The notes under the pieces are model-generated. The model searched no databases. It was not told the origin of the DNA and was given only the letters and a program-made list of their open reading frames with translations. Shown piece after piece: positions 37,054 to 47,820 of a stretch of DNA of 64,000 nucleotides; positions within the stretch are counted from its first letter, which is position 1; each line of letters opens with the position of its first letter. The stretch covers positions 372,001-436,000 of the forward strand of contig NZ_VCHY01000002.1 in assembly GCF_005877885.1 (NCBI RefSeq). Direction: 5' to 3'. The translations under genes and the position numbers were made by a program. The DNA comes from Labilibacter sediminis (GTDB lineage: Bacteria > Bacteroidota > Bacteroidia > Bacteroidales > Marinilabiliaceae).

Positions 37054-37245
37054 ATGAATAAAGGAACAGTAAAATTTTTCAATGAGTCTAAAGGTTTTGG
37101 ATTCATTAAAGAAGACGAATCAAGCAACGAGTACTTCGTACACGTATCAGGATTAATTGACGAAATCCGTGAAAACGACGAAGTTGAATTCGACCTTAAA
37201 GAAGGAAGAAAAGGAATGAACGCAGTAAACGTTAGAGTAATATAA
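37054..37245 (+). CDS. Cold-shock domain protein
   Basis: The 63-residue CSD protein binds single-stranded RNA/DNA. RNP1 is KGFGFIKED and RNP2 is YFVHVSGL. It begins MNKGTVKFFNESKGFGF, the usual start, and ends NVRVI, a typical length for CspA-like proteins. A strong terminator follows; monocistronic. Confidence 0.95.
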   Translation: MNKGTVKFFNESKGFGFIKEDESSNEYFVHVSGLIDEIRENDEVEFDLKEGRKGMNAVNVRVI

Positions 37246-37265
37246 TATATTATTCAAAGAATTAG

Positions 37266-37301
37266 AAAAAGCCGGTTTGTATTACAAACCGGCTTTTTTA
37301 T
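37266..37301 (+). terminator. Terminator of the cold-shock gene
   Basis: A perfect 15-bp stem AAAAAGCCGGTTTGT/ACAAACCGGCTTTTT (37266-37280 with 37284-37298) continues into Ts. Confidence 0.9.
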
Positions 37302-37460
37302 GCCCCTATCATTTCATCCTATCATAACCTACATCCCTTTTAATTAGCTATATTTCTTTTGTAAGTTGAACTTCAACTCAAAAGAAATAAATTCCTTATT
37401 TATCGCAACCCTACTAACTACCATTGCGTACATGCTCTTTTACCAATAAAAAATATGTAT

Positions 37461-38852
37461 ATGAAGAAATTTTTACTCTTAAATTTCATGGGATTGATAT
37501 GCCTTGGCATTAGTGCACAACCATTTACACAAAACATTGTAGTAAGCAACATTGCTTCGCCTGATAATATTATCAGGGTCGACCTTAATCAGGATGGCCA
37601 TCTGGATATTTTATCATTTGAAGGAGATAATGATATTGAATACTTTAAGAACCTTGGCGACGGTACTTATAGCCAAACAAATATTTATTCTTTTTTGGAT
37701 AGTCCTCGAGAATTTGAAGTGGCTGATATGGATAACGATAATGACCTTGATATTGTAGCCTGTTCTATTGGTGACGACCAAACGGTTTTACTTACCAATG
37801 ATGGTAACGAGAATTTTACACAATCATTTATTACGAATGGAAATGCAGAATTAACAAACCCTGGATTCTTTGTTATAGGTAACTTTGATGACGATAACCT
37901 AAAAGATATTGTGATTTCCGGATCTTCAGTAGCAGGTGATATGGTAGGTTTATACTACATTAAAAATCAAGGTTCAGGGAGCTTTGCTTCTCCATCAGAA
38001 ATTGTAGGAGAAGATGAAATGATATGGCAGGTAGTTTCCGGCGATTTTGATAAAGATAACGACCTGGATATTATTGCTACCCGTAATTCTCCGTATGGTG
38101 ATGGAGGTTTATATAAAGCCGTAAATAATGGCAGTGGTAGCTTTACCTATACAGCTATAGATGAATCTTTTGAATGCGATGAGTTAAAAGAAGCCGACAT
38201 CGATGGTGATAACGATTTGGATTTTGTAATTAGAAAGAGTGACAATACCGTGTATTGGTACGAAAACAACGGTAACTTTTCTTTTACTGCTCATCAAATA
38301 CCTCACACTTTCACCGATTTAATCAGATTTCAGCCGGTTAATGCCGATGGTGATGCTGATATGGACTTGTTTTTTTATACGTATATAAATGCATCCATAA
38401 CTGAATCACGTTTTAAGGTAGGCTATTTTGAAAATGATGGCAACGAAGCTTTCACTGAAACCGTTCTGTTAGATGGCCATCATGAAATTGAATCTGCAGT
38501 TGCACTTGATTTAAGTGAAGATGGAGATTTAGACTTCATTTTAGGTTCAAAACAAGATAATAACATTGTATTTTATACCAACACAGCCATTGATACACCT
38601 ACTTCTATTGTTGGTGCTAAACATAATACCGTTCAAGTTTTTCCTAATCCCGTAAATGATAGAATAAATGTGGTTGCAGAAGAGCCAATCACAGAGCTTA
38701 CTATATTTGATGTTACAGGAGCTATTATAAAGAAGCACACAGTTGTTGGCGAAACAGCAGCACTAAACGTACAAGATTTAAAACAAGGCGTTTATATATT
38801 AACTATTGTTACCGAAAACCAGACGATTTCACAACGATTTGTAAAAAAATAA
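37461..38852 (+). CDS. Type IX-secreted FG-GAP/VCBS repeat protein
   Basis: The 463-residue product has a signal peptide (cleavage near ISAQ). Seven calcium-binding-type FG-GAP/VCBS repeats follow (such as DLNQDGHLDILSF, DMDNDNDLDIVAC, DIDGDNDLDFVIR, NADGDADMDLFF, DLSEDGDLDFILG). The last ~75 residues (VQVFPNPVNDRINVVAEEPI, through LKQGVYILTIVTENQ to QRFVKK) are a type A T9SS C-terminal sorting domain. It is predicted to be exported across the outer membrane and attached to the surface. Whether it begins at 37455 or 37461 makes a two-residue difference. Confidence 0.88.
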   Translation: MKKFLLLNFMGLICLGISAQPFTQNIVVSNIASPDNIIRVDLNQDGHLDILSFEGDNDIEYFKNLGDGTYSQTNIYSFLDSPREFEVADMDNDNDLDIVACSIGDDQTVLLTNDGNENFTQSFITNGNAELTNPGFFVIGNFDDDNLKDIVISGSSVAGDMVGLYYIKNQGSGSFASPSEIVGEDEMIWQVVSGDFDKDNDLDIIATRNSPYGDGGLYKAVNNGSGSFTYTAIDESFECDELKEADIDGDNDLDFVIRKSDNTVYWYENNGNFSFTAHQIPHTFTDLIRFQPVNADGDADMDLFFYTYINASITESRFKVGYFENDGNEAFTETVLLDGHHEIESAVALDLSEDGDLDFILGSKQDNNIVFYTNTAIDTPTSIVGAKHNTVQVFPNPVNDRINVVAEEPITELTIFDVTGAIIKKHTVVGETAALNVQDLKQGVYILTIVTENQTISQRFVKK

Positions 38853-38920
38853 GTGCATTATTCCTTAGTATGAAGTACCAGGAATATTCTTTTCTGTCTT
38901 TATATTAAGCCTGGATACAA

Positions 38921-38960
38921 AATAAAAGCCATCCCGTTTTCACGAGATGGCTTTATTATA
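38921..38960. terminator. Bidirectional terminator between FG-GAP gene and mutB
   Basis: AAAGCCATC (38925-38933) pairs with GATGGCTTT (38946-38954), flanked by A-rich and T-rich sequence, between two convergent genes. Confidence 0.75.
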
Positions 38961-38983
38961 TCTAAAACTCTTAGTTGCTTAAC

Positions 38984-41140
38984 TTACTCAGCAGCTTGAA
39001 GTAATAAGTTTAAGATGTCGGTAGCAGCTTTTGATACTGAAGTACCAGGACCAAAGATGGCTACTGCACCAGCTTCGTATAGGTAATCGTAATCTTGCGC
39101 CGGAATTACACCACCACAAATTACCATAATATCCTCACGACCAAGTTTCTTAAGTTCTTCAATAATTTGAGGAACTAAAGTTTTGTGACCAGCAGCTAAT
39201 GAAGATACACCTACTACGTGTACGTCATTTTCAACAGCTTGTTTAGCCGACTCAGCAGGCGTTTGGAACAATGGTCCCATATCTACATCGAAACCTATAT
39301 CTGCATATCCTGTCGCAACTACTTTGGCACCACGGTCGTGACCGTCTTGTCCCATTTTTGCAATCATAATACGAGGTTGACGACCTTCTTTCTCAGCAAA
39401 TTCTTTAGCTAAAGCACAAGCCTTTTCAAACTCTTCGTCTTTACCAGCTTCGCTAGAGTATACACCACTAATTGAACGGATCACAGCTTTATATCTTCCT
39501 ACAATTTTTTCACAAGCATCAGAAATCTCACCTAAAGAAGCTCCTTTTTGAGCAGCATCTACAGCTAACTCAAGTAAATTTCCTTCTTCTGTTTCAACAG
39601 CTTTGGTGATAGCAGCAAGAGCAGCCTGACATTCGTCTTCGTTACGCTCCTCTTTTAATTGCTTTAAGCGATCAATCTGAGATAAACGTACAGCTGAGTT
39701 ATCAATATCTAAGATGTCGATTGGATCTTCTTTCTCCAAACGATATTTGTTAGTACCAACGATAGTTTGAGTACCAGCATCAATTTTAGCTTGTGTGCGA
39801 GCAGCAGCTTCTTCGATACGCATTTTAGGTACACCGCTTTCTATCGCTTTGGCCATTCCACCTAATTCTTCAACCTCTTCGATTAAAGCCCAGGCTTTTT
39901 CAACTAATTCCTGCGTTAATGACTCAACGTAGTAAGAACCAGCCCACGGGTCAACAGCCTTACAAATTTGAGTTTCGTCCTGAATATAAATCTGCGTGTT
40001 ACGAGCAATACGAGCAGAGAAATCTGTTGGTAATGCAATCGCCTCATCTAATGCGTTAGTGTGTAACGACTGAGTGTGACCTAAAGCAGCACCCATTGCC
40101 TCAACACAAGTACGACCTACGTTATTAAATGGATCTTGCTCAGTTAACGACCAACCTGAAGTTTGTGAGTGGGTACGTAATGCTAAAGACTTAGGGTTTT
40201 TAGGGTTAAATTTCTTAACGATTTTAGCCCAAAGTAAACGACCAGCACGCATTTTAGCAATCTCCATAAAGTGGTTCATTCCGATAGCCCAGAAGAACGA
40301 CAAACGTGGAGCAAATGCATCAATATCCATACCTGCATTAACACCTGCACGTAAGTACTCTAATCCATCAGCTAAAGTATAAGCTAATTCAATATCTGCA
40401 GTTGCACCAGCCTCTTGCATGTGGTAACCTGAGATAGAAATTGAATTAAACTTAGGCATGTTTTTAGAAGTGTACTCAAAGATATCAGCGATAACTTTCA
40501 TAGAGAATTTTGGTGGGTAGATGTATGTGTTACGCACCATAAACTCTTTTAAGATATCGTTTTGGATAGTACCAGAAAGCTCCTCTAATTTAGCTCCCTG
40601 CTCTAAACCAGCAACAATGTAAAATGCTAATACTGGAAGTACAGCCCCATTCATTGTCATCGATACCGACATCTTGTTCAATGGAATACCGTCGAAAAGA
40701 ATACGCATATCTTTTATAGAATCGATAGCCACACCTGCTTTACCTACATCACCCTCTACACGCTCATGATCTGAATCGTAACCACGGTGAGTAGCCAGGT
40801 CAAAAGCAACAGAAAGACCTTTCTGTCCTGAAGCTAAGTTTCTTTTATAAAATGCATTTGATTCCTCAGCAGTAGAGAAACCTGCATACTGACGAACGGT
40901 CCAAGGACGCATAGCGTACATACCTGAGTATGGTCCGCGTAGGTATGGAGGAAGACCTGCAGCATAATTTAAATGCTCCATTCCTTCTAGGTCAGTTGCT
41001 GAATATGTACTTTTTACAGGGATACGCTCTGGAGTAACCCAGTCTTTTTTAATCCCATGTTTTTTCTCCCACTCTTTGGCGTTAACACCACCACAAGGAG
41101 AACTTTTTTTGAAATCTATATTTTTAAAATCTGGTCGCAT
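38984..41140 (-). CDS. mutB: Methylmalonyl-CoA mutase large subunit
   Basis: The 718-residue adenosylcobalamin enzyme interconverts succinyl-CoA and (R)-methylmalonyl-CoA in propionate metabolism. The N-terminal TIM barrel includes [20 protein letters not shown] and [20 protein letters not shown]. The C-terminal B12-binding domain has the cobalamin-ligating [20 protein letters not shown] (~residue 600), followed by [14 protein letters not shown] and GGVIPAQDY. The substrate-binding residues around TAEESNAFY support methylmalonyl rather than isobutyryl mutase. It is paired with mutA upstream, separated by the four-helix-bundle gene. Confidence 0.95.
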   Translation of the reverse strand: MRPDFKNIDFKKSSPCGGVNAKEWEKKHGIKKDWVTPERIPVKSTYSATDLEGMEHLNYAAGLPPYLRGPYSGMYAMRPWTVRQYAGFSTAEESNAFYKRNLASGQKGLSVAFDLATHRGYDSDHERVEGDVGKAGVAIDSIKDMRILFDGIPLNKMSVSMTMNGAVLPVLAFYIVAGLEQGAKLEELSGTIQNDILKEFMVRNTYIYPPKFSMKVIADIFEYTSKNMPKFNSISISGYHMQEAGATADIELAYTLADGLEYLRAGVNAGMDIDAFAPRLSFFWAIGMNHFMEIAKMRAGRLLWAKIVKKFNPKNPKSLALRTHSQTSGWSLTEQDPFNNVGRTCVEAMGAALGHTQSLHTNALDEAIALPTDFSARIARNTQIYIQDETQICKAVDPWAGSYYVESLTQELVEKAWALIEEVEELGGMAKAIESGVPKMRIEEAAARTQAKIDAGTQTIVGTNKYRLEKEDPIDILDIDNSAVRLSQIDRLKQLKEERNEDECQAALAAITKAVETEEGNLLELAVDAAQKGASLGEISDACEKIVGRYKAVIRSISGVYSSEAGKDEEFEKACALAKEFAEKEGRQPRIMIAKMGQDGHDRGAKVVATGYADIGFDVDMGPLFQTPAESAKQAVENDVHVVGVSSLAAGHKTLVPQIIEELKKLGREDIMVICGGVIPAQDYDYLYEAGAVAIFGPGTSVSKAATDILNLLLQAAE

Positions 41141-41141
41141 G

Positions 41142-41605
<464 letters not shown>

Positions 41606-41609
41606 CTAA

Positions 41610-43475
41610 TTATAGTCCTAACTCTTTGCTGAAACCTTGTAGTGTTTCAAGAACGTTAGAACGTACATTGATAAAGTTTGTGATGCCTTGCGCTTTTAAA
41701 TCATCAGCGCATTTTGGTGCACCGGCAACAACAAATAAAGCTTCTCCATTGATAGCTTTAAATGCAGCAGGAGCAGCATCTACATACTCATCATCAGAAG
41801 AACAAAGAACGATAATGTCAGCACCAGCAGCTTTGGCAGCTTCAACACCAGCTTCAACAGTTTCAAAACCGTTGTTATCGATTACTTCGTATCCTGCACA
41901 AGCAAAGAAGTTACATGAGAACTGAGAACGTGCTAAACGCATATTTAAATTACCATAAGTAAGCATAAATACTTTAGGCGTTTTTCCTGATTTCTCAGTA
42001 GCTAAACGTAATGCTTCAAACTCTTCAGCTCCACGGAATTTAACGATAGGCTCAATTACTGTATCTCCTGAACAACACTTAGTTGAACAAGTGCTGCCTT
42101 CGCCTACAGTTTCAGCAACTTTTTCAGTGAAATTAGGGAACTGGTTAGTTCCTAATAAGTTTTCGCGGCGAGTAGCGATAGCTTTTTTACGTTTATCAGC
42201 GCTTTCTTTTACTTTAGCCTGAACAAAACCTTCTTGTAAAGCAGCTAAATAACCACCTTTTTCTTCAACCTCAACAAATAATGCCCAAGCTTCTTGTGCA
42301 ATACTGTTAGTAAGGTTTTCGATATAATATGAACCAGCAGAAGGGTCAGTTACTTTATCAAAGTGCGACTCCTCTTTTAATAATAACTGTTGGTTACGTG
42401 CAATTCTTTCTGAGAATACATCTGACTCTTTATAAATAGCGTCAAATGGTTGAACAGTTAACGAGTCAGCTCCACCTAAAGTAGCAGACATAGCTTCTGT
42501 TTGAGTACGTAGCATGTTTACATAAGGATCGTAAACAGTTTTATTCCACTGGGAAGTTTCACAGTGAATAGCCATTTTAGTTGGTTCTAAACCTGCTGGT
42601 TTATACGACTTAACGATGGTAGCCCAAAGCATACGTGCAGCTCGTAGTTTAGCAATCTCCATAAAGTAATTACCACCTACACCAAAGTTAAACTTCAATG
42701 CCGATGCAGCGTCATTTACAGAAACACCTCTTTCAGTTAATTGAGTTAAATACTCAGTACCCATAGAAAGTGCAAAAGCTAACTCTTGTACAATTGAAGA
42801 ACCTGCGTTGTTGAAAAGACGACCGTTTACACAAACTGTTTTGAAGTTTGGAAGATTAGCTCCTGCTTCAACAATTTCTTTGGCGTGATCGAACATTGCT
42901 TCAAAACCATGACAAGTTTTACCAGATTTAGTTAAACATCCTAAAGCATCAAAGTTGATAGAACCTTTAACTTTAGTTAAATCACGGTTGGTCTTTTTTA
43001 GGTTAGCAACAACGGCGTTTAATAATTTTTTACTTCCGTGCTTGGTAGAAAAATTAAGTTCTACTCCTTCTGAAATAATATTTTTCAATACTGTTTCAAC
43101 TTCAGCATCAAAATCCTCTACTTCATTGCAAAAACAAAAACCTAAAGAAGTAATACCTTTGGTTAGAACATCTAAAGCCTTTTTGTTTGAGGCAACAGCA
43201 TTAACTACTTTTATGTCCTGACGAACATCCCAGTCGTTGTCTTTTTTTGTTCCTCTGATATAAGGGAACTCACCAGGAAGGCTATCCAGGTATTTAACCC
43301 CTTCAAGGTCTTCTGATCGATAAAAAGGATTAACGTTAAAGCCTTCGTTTGTTCTCCAAACAAGCTTTTTTTCAAAGTCAGCTCCTTTTAAATCCGCTGT
43401 GATTTTTTCCATCCACTGTTCAGTGGTAATGGCTGGAAAATCACTTAATAACGGTTTTTTAGTTTTATCTGCCAT
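41610..43475 (-). CDS. mutA: Methylmalonyl-CoA mutase small subunit
   Basis: The 621-residue non-catalytic partner is homologous to MutB but with a degenerate cobalamin site. The barrel region has YLDSLPGEFPYIRGTKKDND, and the C-terminal domain has FMLTYGNLNMRLARSQFSCN where MutB has DGHDRG. A Cys-containing linker CSTKCCSGD lies near residue 475. The start at 43475 gives MADKTKKPLLSDFPAI. It is the first gene of mutA-fourhelix-mutB. Confidence 0.93.
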   Translation of the reverse strand: MADKTKKPLLSDFPAITTEQWMEKITADLKGADFEKKLVWRTNEGFNVNPFYRSEDLEGVKYLDSLPGEFPYIRGTKKDNDWDVRQDIKVVNAVASNKKALDVLTKGITSLGFCFCNEVEDFDAEVETVLKNIISEGVELNFSTKHGSKKLLNAVVANLKKTNRDLTKVKGSINFDALGCLTKSGKTCHGFEAMFDHAKEIVEAGANLPNFKTVCVNGRLFNNAGSSIVQELAFALSMGTEYLTQLTERGVSVNDAASALKFNFGVGGNYFMEIAKLRAARMLWATIVKSYKPAGLEPTKMAIHCETSQWNKTVYDPYVNMLRTQTEAMSATLGGADSLTVQPFDAIYKESDVFSERIARNQQLLLKEESHFDKVTDPSAGSYYIENLTNSIAQEAWALFVEVEEKGGYLAALQEGFVQAKVKESADKRKKAIATRRENLLGTNQFPNFTEKVAETVGEGSTCSTKCCSGDTVIEPIVKFRGAEEFEALRLATEKSGKTPKVFMLTYGNLNMRLARSQFSCNFFACAGYEVIDNNGFETVEAGVEAAKAAGADIIVLCSSDDEYVDAAPAAFKAINGEALFVVAGAPKCADDLKAQGITNFINVRSNVLETLQGFSKELGL

Positions 43476-43713
43476 AATATAACTGTATAACTGTTTGTTT
43501 TTTTCAGACCGCAAAATTAAGGCTTTTAAGCCATTAATCGAATATATTTTTTGTGTTTATAACCTGTTATGTAGCATGATTATCAGAATAGTACCATTGA
43601 TTGAAGATTTTTTTCTTTAATATGCTATTGTAATAAGGTGATTGATAGAGTGATAAATAACTACTAAAAGCTAATTATGACTTTAAAACTTGAGAATATT
43701 TAAAGGTATAATC

Positions 43714-43752
43714 ATAAAAAAAGCTGTTAATATCATCATTTAACAGCCTTTA
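43714..43752 (-). terminator. Hairpin upstream of mutA/after the fusion gene
   Basis: AAGCTGTTAA (43721-43730) pairs with TTAACAGCCTT (43740-43750), with a T-run on the minus strand. It ends transcription of the nucleotidyltransferase-kinase gene before mutA. The rest of the 43476-43776 gap is AT-rich with no gene. Confidence 0.75.
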
Positions 43753-43776
43753 TCTCTTACTATATTTTCAACAATA

Positions 43777-44919
43777 TTATAATATCCACCTTCTTATTTT
43801 TACTTTCATGGCATTTTTAACGGGCTCTTCAGAAATAAGAACCAAATATCCTCCACCACCTGCACCTGAAAGTTTCCAACCTAATGCAGTATCTTTATAT
43901 TTATCAATTACTTTCTCTATTTTATCATTCACCATATTTGGGAACAATTTAACCTGAGCATCAAACGACTCTTTTACTGCTGCTCCAAAAGATTTAACAT
44001 CTTTATTTAAAATAGCATTCCAACATTGATCAGCAGCCCTGGTTAATGGAATAATATTATCTTTAGAAATATTACTATTTATAAGTAAATCAGTATTTTC
44101 AGGTCTTGGCCATAAATTAATTAAATATATATGGTCTTCAAGCCAAGCCAGAGTTTCTTCATCTATAATCTTTTCAATATGAGATGGCCAATATTCGCCC
44201 TCATAATAATGACGAACCAAACCAGGCACACAAATACCAATCGCATCTTGGGCTCCCGATACAATCTTATTTCCCGGCTTATTTTCATACCTAAATAAAA
44301 TCTCTGCAAGTTTTTCAGATTTTTCGAGAGGTAATTGATGTGGCCAAAGACCTTTAGCTGCATTTCTCGTTGAAGTAGACATTCCACTTCGTTCATTATA
44401 CTCTATAACTGGCTCTAAAGAAATTGTAAGCGCCCAGCCAGAATAAATTTTGGATAATTCCGGCTGATCAATCCATGTCCCTGCCAAATCGAGTCTGTAT
44501 GGCAAAAGACATGTTCCATTATTTCGAATTGACGTAGTAGACCGAGTTGGTAATCCTGCATCCGGAATTCGTTTAAGAACATGATACTCTATACCTAGTT
44601 CTGCGCACAATTCTTCTTTAGCAGGAGAATGACCATCTTCATTTACAACATATCTTTCAGGATTTAATTTCTTTAAATCTTCAACAAAATCAAGAATACC
44701 TGAACCCGAATTAATCCATGCATCAGTTACATATCGAACAGACTTTACCATGTATAATCTCTCTTGTTCATTATTCATGGTATCCCTACCCTTAAGCTCT
44801 GATATTGTACTGTCAGAACCTATGCCAACATACAAATTACCATATTGAGAAGCCTCTTTAAAAAATGCTACATGACCACTATGAAGCATATCATAGCAAC
44901 CGGAAACAAAAACTTTCAT
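43777..44919 (-). CDS. Fused cytidylyltransferase-like nucleotidyltransferase and GHMP-type kinase
   Basis: The 380-residue product has two domains. Residues 1-133 are a class I nucleotidyltransferase: MKVFVSGCYDMLHSGH with the HxGH motif at 13-16, an R-x-x-E-R-like EQERLYMVKSVRYV segment and a closing RSTTSIR. Residues ~137-380 are GHMP-kinase-like: PYRLDLAGTWIDQP at 140-153, GMSTST at 179-184, SGAQDAIG at 221-228 and SGAGGGG at 351-357. The pair suggests phosphorylation then nucleotide activation of a sugar or polyol, as in HldE but with different kinase fold and order. The substrate is unknown. The start at 44919 begins the beta-alpha-beta core. Confidence 0.8.
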   Translation of the reverse strand: MKVFVSGCYDMLHSGHVAFFKEASQYGNLYVGIGSDSTISELKGRDTMNNEQERLYMVKSVRYVTDAWINSGSGILDFVEDLKKLNPERYVVNEDGHSPAKEELCAELGIEYHVLKRIPDAGLPTRSTTSIRNNGTCLLPYRLDLAGTWIDQPELSKIYSGWALTISLEPVIEYNERSGMSTSTRNAAKGLWPHQLPLEKSEKLAEILFRYENKPGNKIVSGAQDAIGICVPGLVRHYYEGEYWPSHIEKIIDEETLAWLEDHIYLINLWPRPENTDLLINSNISKDNIIPLTRAADQCWNAILNKDVKSFGAAVKESFDAQVKLFPNMVNDKIEKVIDKYKDTALGWKLSGAGGGGYLVLISEEPVKNAMKVKIRRWIL

Positions 44920-45017
44920 TGAACTATTGTATTTATTAAAGAACGCTAAATATAGTAGAAAATTATTGATAAACATTTTGTTTATCCCATAACATCCATG
45001 TTGTGCAGAATGTAATC

Positions 45018-45470
45018 TTAATATTTCTGAATAAGAAAAATACCACTCAACAATAACAGTATCCCGGCTATTTTACCAACACTTATTTGATGTACAGACA
45101 GTCCGAAAAATCCATAATGATCAATAATTGAAGAGGCTATCAACTGCCCGGCAATAGAAGCTGCCAGTACAGTAGTAACACCAATTTTAGGAATAAAGAA
45201 TATCACTGACGAAACAAAAACTGCTCCCAACATTCCTCCAAGGAACAAATACCACGGTGCAGCCTTTACTGCATTCATATCCGGCACCTGCGTTTTAAAT
45301 ATAAAGTTAAGTCCAACTAAACAGATGGCTCCCACTACAAAATTTACCAATGCACCCTGTAGCGGATGTTTAAGATAAGACGTTAACTGGGTATTTATAC
45401 TTCCCTGAATGGCCAAAAAGCAACCAATAAAAATAACAATGAGTGTGTAAATATATTTTACCATAACCAT
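45018..45470 (-). CDS. DMT-superfamily membrane protein (YdcZ/DUF606)
   Basis: The 150-residue protein has about five hydrophobic helices, including YTLIVIFIGCFLAIQGSINT, GALVNFVVGAICLVGLNFIF, FLGGMLGAVFVSSVIFFIPK and VGKIAGILLLLSGIFLIQK. The pattern fits the DUF606/YdcZ inner-membrane family related to drug/metabolite transporters. A half-size protein like this probably works as a dimer. No substrate can be inferred. Confidence 0.85.
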   Translation of the reverse strand: MVMVKYIYTLIVIFIGCFLAIQGSINTQLTSYLKHPLQGALVNFVVGAICLVGLNFIFKTQVPDMNAVKAAPWYLFLGGMLGAVFVSSVIFFIPKIGVTTVLAASIAGQLIASSIIDHYGFFGLSVHQISVGKIAGILLLLSGIFLIQKY

Positions 45471-45518
45471 GTGTTTGTTTATTCAATGCACGAAGTTAGA
45501 TAATAACTGGTGCTTTGA

Positions 45519-45686
45519 ACCCGCAATATGCAATAGAAATTCTATTACGCATTGAAATTGCTTCAAAACAAGGTGTTTCACTAACTTGATTCAACTCACC
45601 GTAGCGGTGCTACGTTTCGTCTCAACAAGTCCTTGTTTTATGGCACTTTCAATGCTCATAACAAACCTCTATTGCATAATCCGGGT
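45519..45686. mobile_element. MITE-like element, copy 1 (168 bases)
   Basis: The terminal inverted repeats have the pattern ACCCGnnnTATGCAATAG, with mismatches at the inner bases. The 168-base body contains a central CACCGTAGCGGTG palindrome. It is an inverted copy of 52261-52428 of exactly equal length. A 3-base TGA flanks both ends, an apparent target duplication. No transposase is encoded. Confidence 0.75.
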
Positions 45687-45722
45687 TGAACGAACTTTTA
45701 TAAATATACCTGCATAAAAACT

Positions 45723-47687
45723 TTATTCCACTATGCTAAGACCCCCGTTTTTATATAATTCATAAGCCGACTGATAATAAGCAACAGCTTCCTGTATAAA
45801 CAAGGTATCTCCTTTTACGTTACTCATTTTGCAATTTGTACTATCCCACTTGTAACAGATATGCTTTTGAGGTGTTTCCAGAATCATTAACTGATTGTTT
45901 TTTAACAAACCAAGTTTTCTGTGATTGGCAATAAAAGTGCGTTCTTCATCTTTGGTCATTTTTGAAATATCTTTTCCGAAAAGATTGGTAGTATAACTCC
46001 AGTTTAAATAACCAAATAAAGTAGGAAAGATATCAATTTGCGAAGCCAGCTTATCTACTTCTACGGGCTCCTGCTCATTTAAATTATAAATACATGCAGG
46101 AATATGATGCTTTTTAATATCCAGCTCTTTCCGGCCGGCACTATAAGCACAATGATCTGCCGCGATAACAAATACTGTATTTTTAAACCATGGTTTATCC
46201 TTCGCCGTTGCAAAAAAATCTTTAAATGTTTTATCTGCATACGCAATAGCACGCTTTCTGGCATTTCCTGATGTTGCATTTATTACACCATCAGGATAAG
46301 TATAAGGCGGATGATTAGAGTTGGTCATCATTAAATAGAAAAAAGGCTGATCCTTCTTATAATCCTCATCGGCTTTTGCCAACATCACGTTATATATATC
46401 TCCATCACAAGCTCCCCAGGCATTTTCAAAGGTCACCTGATCATCTGTTATTTGCGTTCTTTGGGTTGGAATTGAATCCTGGTCCCTGAACGATTTCATA
46501 CGATCAACCACATCAAAACCATTATGACCAAAATAATTGGCCATATTATCAAAAAGACCGTCACCACCACAAATAAAAGTCCGCGAGTATCCTTTTTGCT
46601 TAAATACCTCTCCAATGGTAAAAAGATTTTTATTGTAGTCGCGCTTTACAATACTTCGTCCGGGAGTTGGCGGTATACAAAGCGTTAAGGCCTCTAATCC
46701 TCGAATAGTACGTGTACCGGTTGCATACATGTTGGTAAACGACACTGACTGTTTTAAAATACTATCCAATGTAGGGGTTAACTGATTCTTATTGCCATAT
46801 CTCTTTAAAAAAGATGCACTCATACTTTCCAATCCTATAAAAATAACATTTGGTGTTTGCTCCATACCGGGATTATGCACATAACGCGTAATGCAATTGT
46901 CTGTATGATACAGGCTATCATTTGAAGCTGAAACAATATTTTTAATTTTAGGAAACAATTGAGCATTAGGAATGGTATCGTAAAATTCACTGTAGTTTAA
47001 CTCATTGCTTTTGTAAGCTGCAAAAAAAGAATACAAACCCGACTTGGCCAATTCGTTTTCATTGACATTAGTAAATACCTCAGCCTGAACATTTTTAATA
47101 TTGAAATGATAAATGGCAAAAATTGAAATACAAATAAACGTAGGTATAAGTCTCGATTTAAGTTTGGTATGCTTTGAATAACACTCTCCAAAAACGTTCC
47201 TTCTTTTTGCGATAACTATAATGGCAATGGTAATAATCAACATGATTCCAACCAACAAAGGAATAGGGAACGACTCATTAATATTTTGAACTACCTCATA
47301 GGTGTACAGCAAATAATCAATGGCAATAAAGTTAAAGCGGCGCTGGTATTCATTCCAAAAAGGAATTTCAGCTAAAAATGCAAACACCATTACAAACACT
47401 ATTAATCCAAAGGCCACATTAGTAATTGTTTTATCAAATTTACTACCATGAAGACGGGATGGAATGATCAGAAGATATATCGCATAAAATGCAATGATAT
47501 ACGACAAACTTCCGATATCAAACAGAAATCCAATGCCTATGATTTCAAGAGTATTTAACATGGAAAAATCCATATACGAAAAGGACATCACATAAAGTGT
47601 AACTCGTATAATGGTTGATAACAACAAATAGGTTAAGCTAAAACTTTTTAATAAGGCAAAGCGTTTAGGGAAGAAAATTGATTTCAT
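45723..47687 (-). CDS. LTA synthase-like membrane sulfatase
   Basis: The 654-residue protein has about five N-terminal membrane spans (residues ~15-195) followed by an extracytoplasmic alkaline-phosphatase-fold sulfatase domain (~285-590). Metal-site motifs are VIFIGLESMSASFL, the TGTRTIRGLEALT segment with the likely Thr nucleophile, CGGDGLFDN and VIAADHCAYS. This is the LtaS/OpgB/EptA-like phosphotransferase layout. In Gram-negative bacteria such proteins add phosphoglycerol or similar groups to envelope glycans or lipids. The exact substrate is unknown. Confidence 0.85.
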   Translation of the reverse strand: MKSIFFPKRFALLKSFSLTYLLLSTIIRVTLYVMSFSYMDFSMLNTLEIIGIGFLFDIGSLSYIIAFYAIYLLIIPSRLHGSKFDKTITNVAFGLIVFVMVFAFLAEIPFWNEYQRRFNFIAIDYLLYTYEVVQNINESFPIPLLVGIMLIITIAIIVIAKRRNVFGECYSKHTKLKSRLIPTFICISIFAIYHFNIKNVQAEVFTNVNENELAKSGLYSFFAAYKSNELNYSEFYDTIPNAQLFPKIKNIVSASNDSLYHTDNCITRYVHNPGMEQTPNVIFIGLESMSASFLKRYGNKNQLTPTLDSILKQSVSFTNMYATGTRTIRGLEALTLCIPPTPGRSIVKRDYNKNLFTIGEVFKQKGYSRTFICGGDGLFDNMANYFGHNGFDVVDRMKSFRDQDSIPTQRTQITDDQVTFENAWGACDGDIYNVMLAKADEDYKKDQPFFYLMMTNSNHPPYTYPDGVINATSGNARKRAIAYADKTFKDFFATAKDKPWFKNTVFVIAADHCAYSAGRKELDIKKHHIPACIYNLNEQEPVEVDKLASQIDIFPTLFGYLNWSYTTNLFGKDISKMTKDEERTFIANHRKLGLLKNNQLMILETPQKHICYKWDSTNCKMSNVKGDTLFIQEAVAYYQSAYELYKNGGLSIVE

Positions 47688-47761
47688 TACAAGGTGATGC
47701 TCTTTATTTAAGATATAGAAATTATACTGTGTGTGCGTGTTTTACCAATAAATTTGGTCTG

Positions 47762-47769
47762 CAAAAATA
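47762..47769 (-). promoter_or_regulatory. Predicted -7 box for the sulfatase gene
   Basis: TATTTTTG on the minus strand (47769-47762) fits TAnnTTTG. A TTCG lies 21 bases upstream. Transcription would start ~70 bases before the ATG, downstream of repeat copy B. Confidence 0.4.
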
Positions 47770-47820
47770 CTCATCTTTACAAAATAATAACGAAAATCTA
47801 TTACGCTAAATCTGTAAGAT

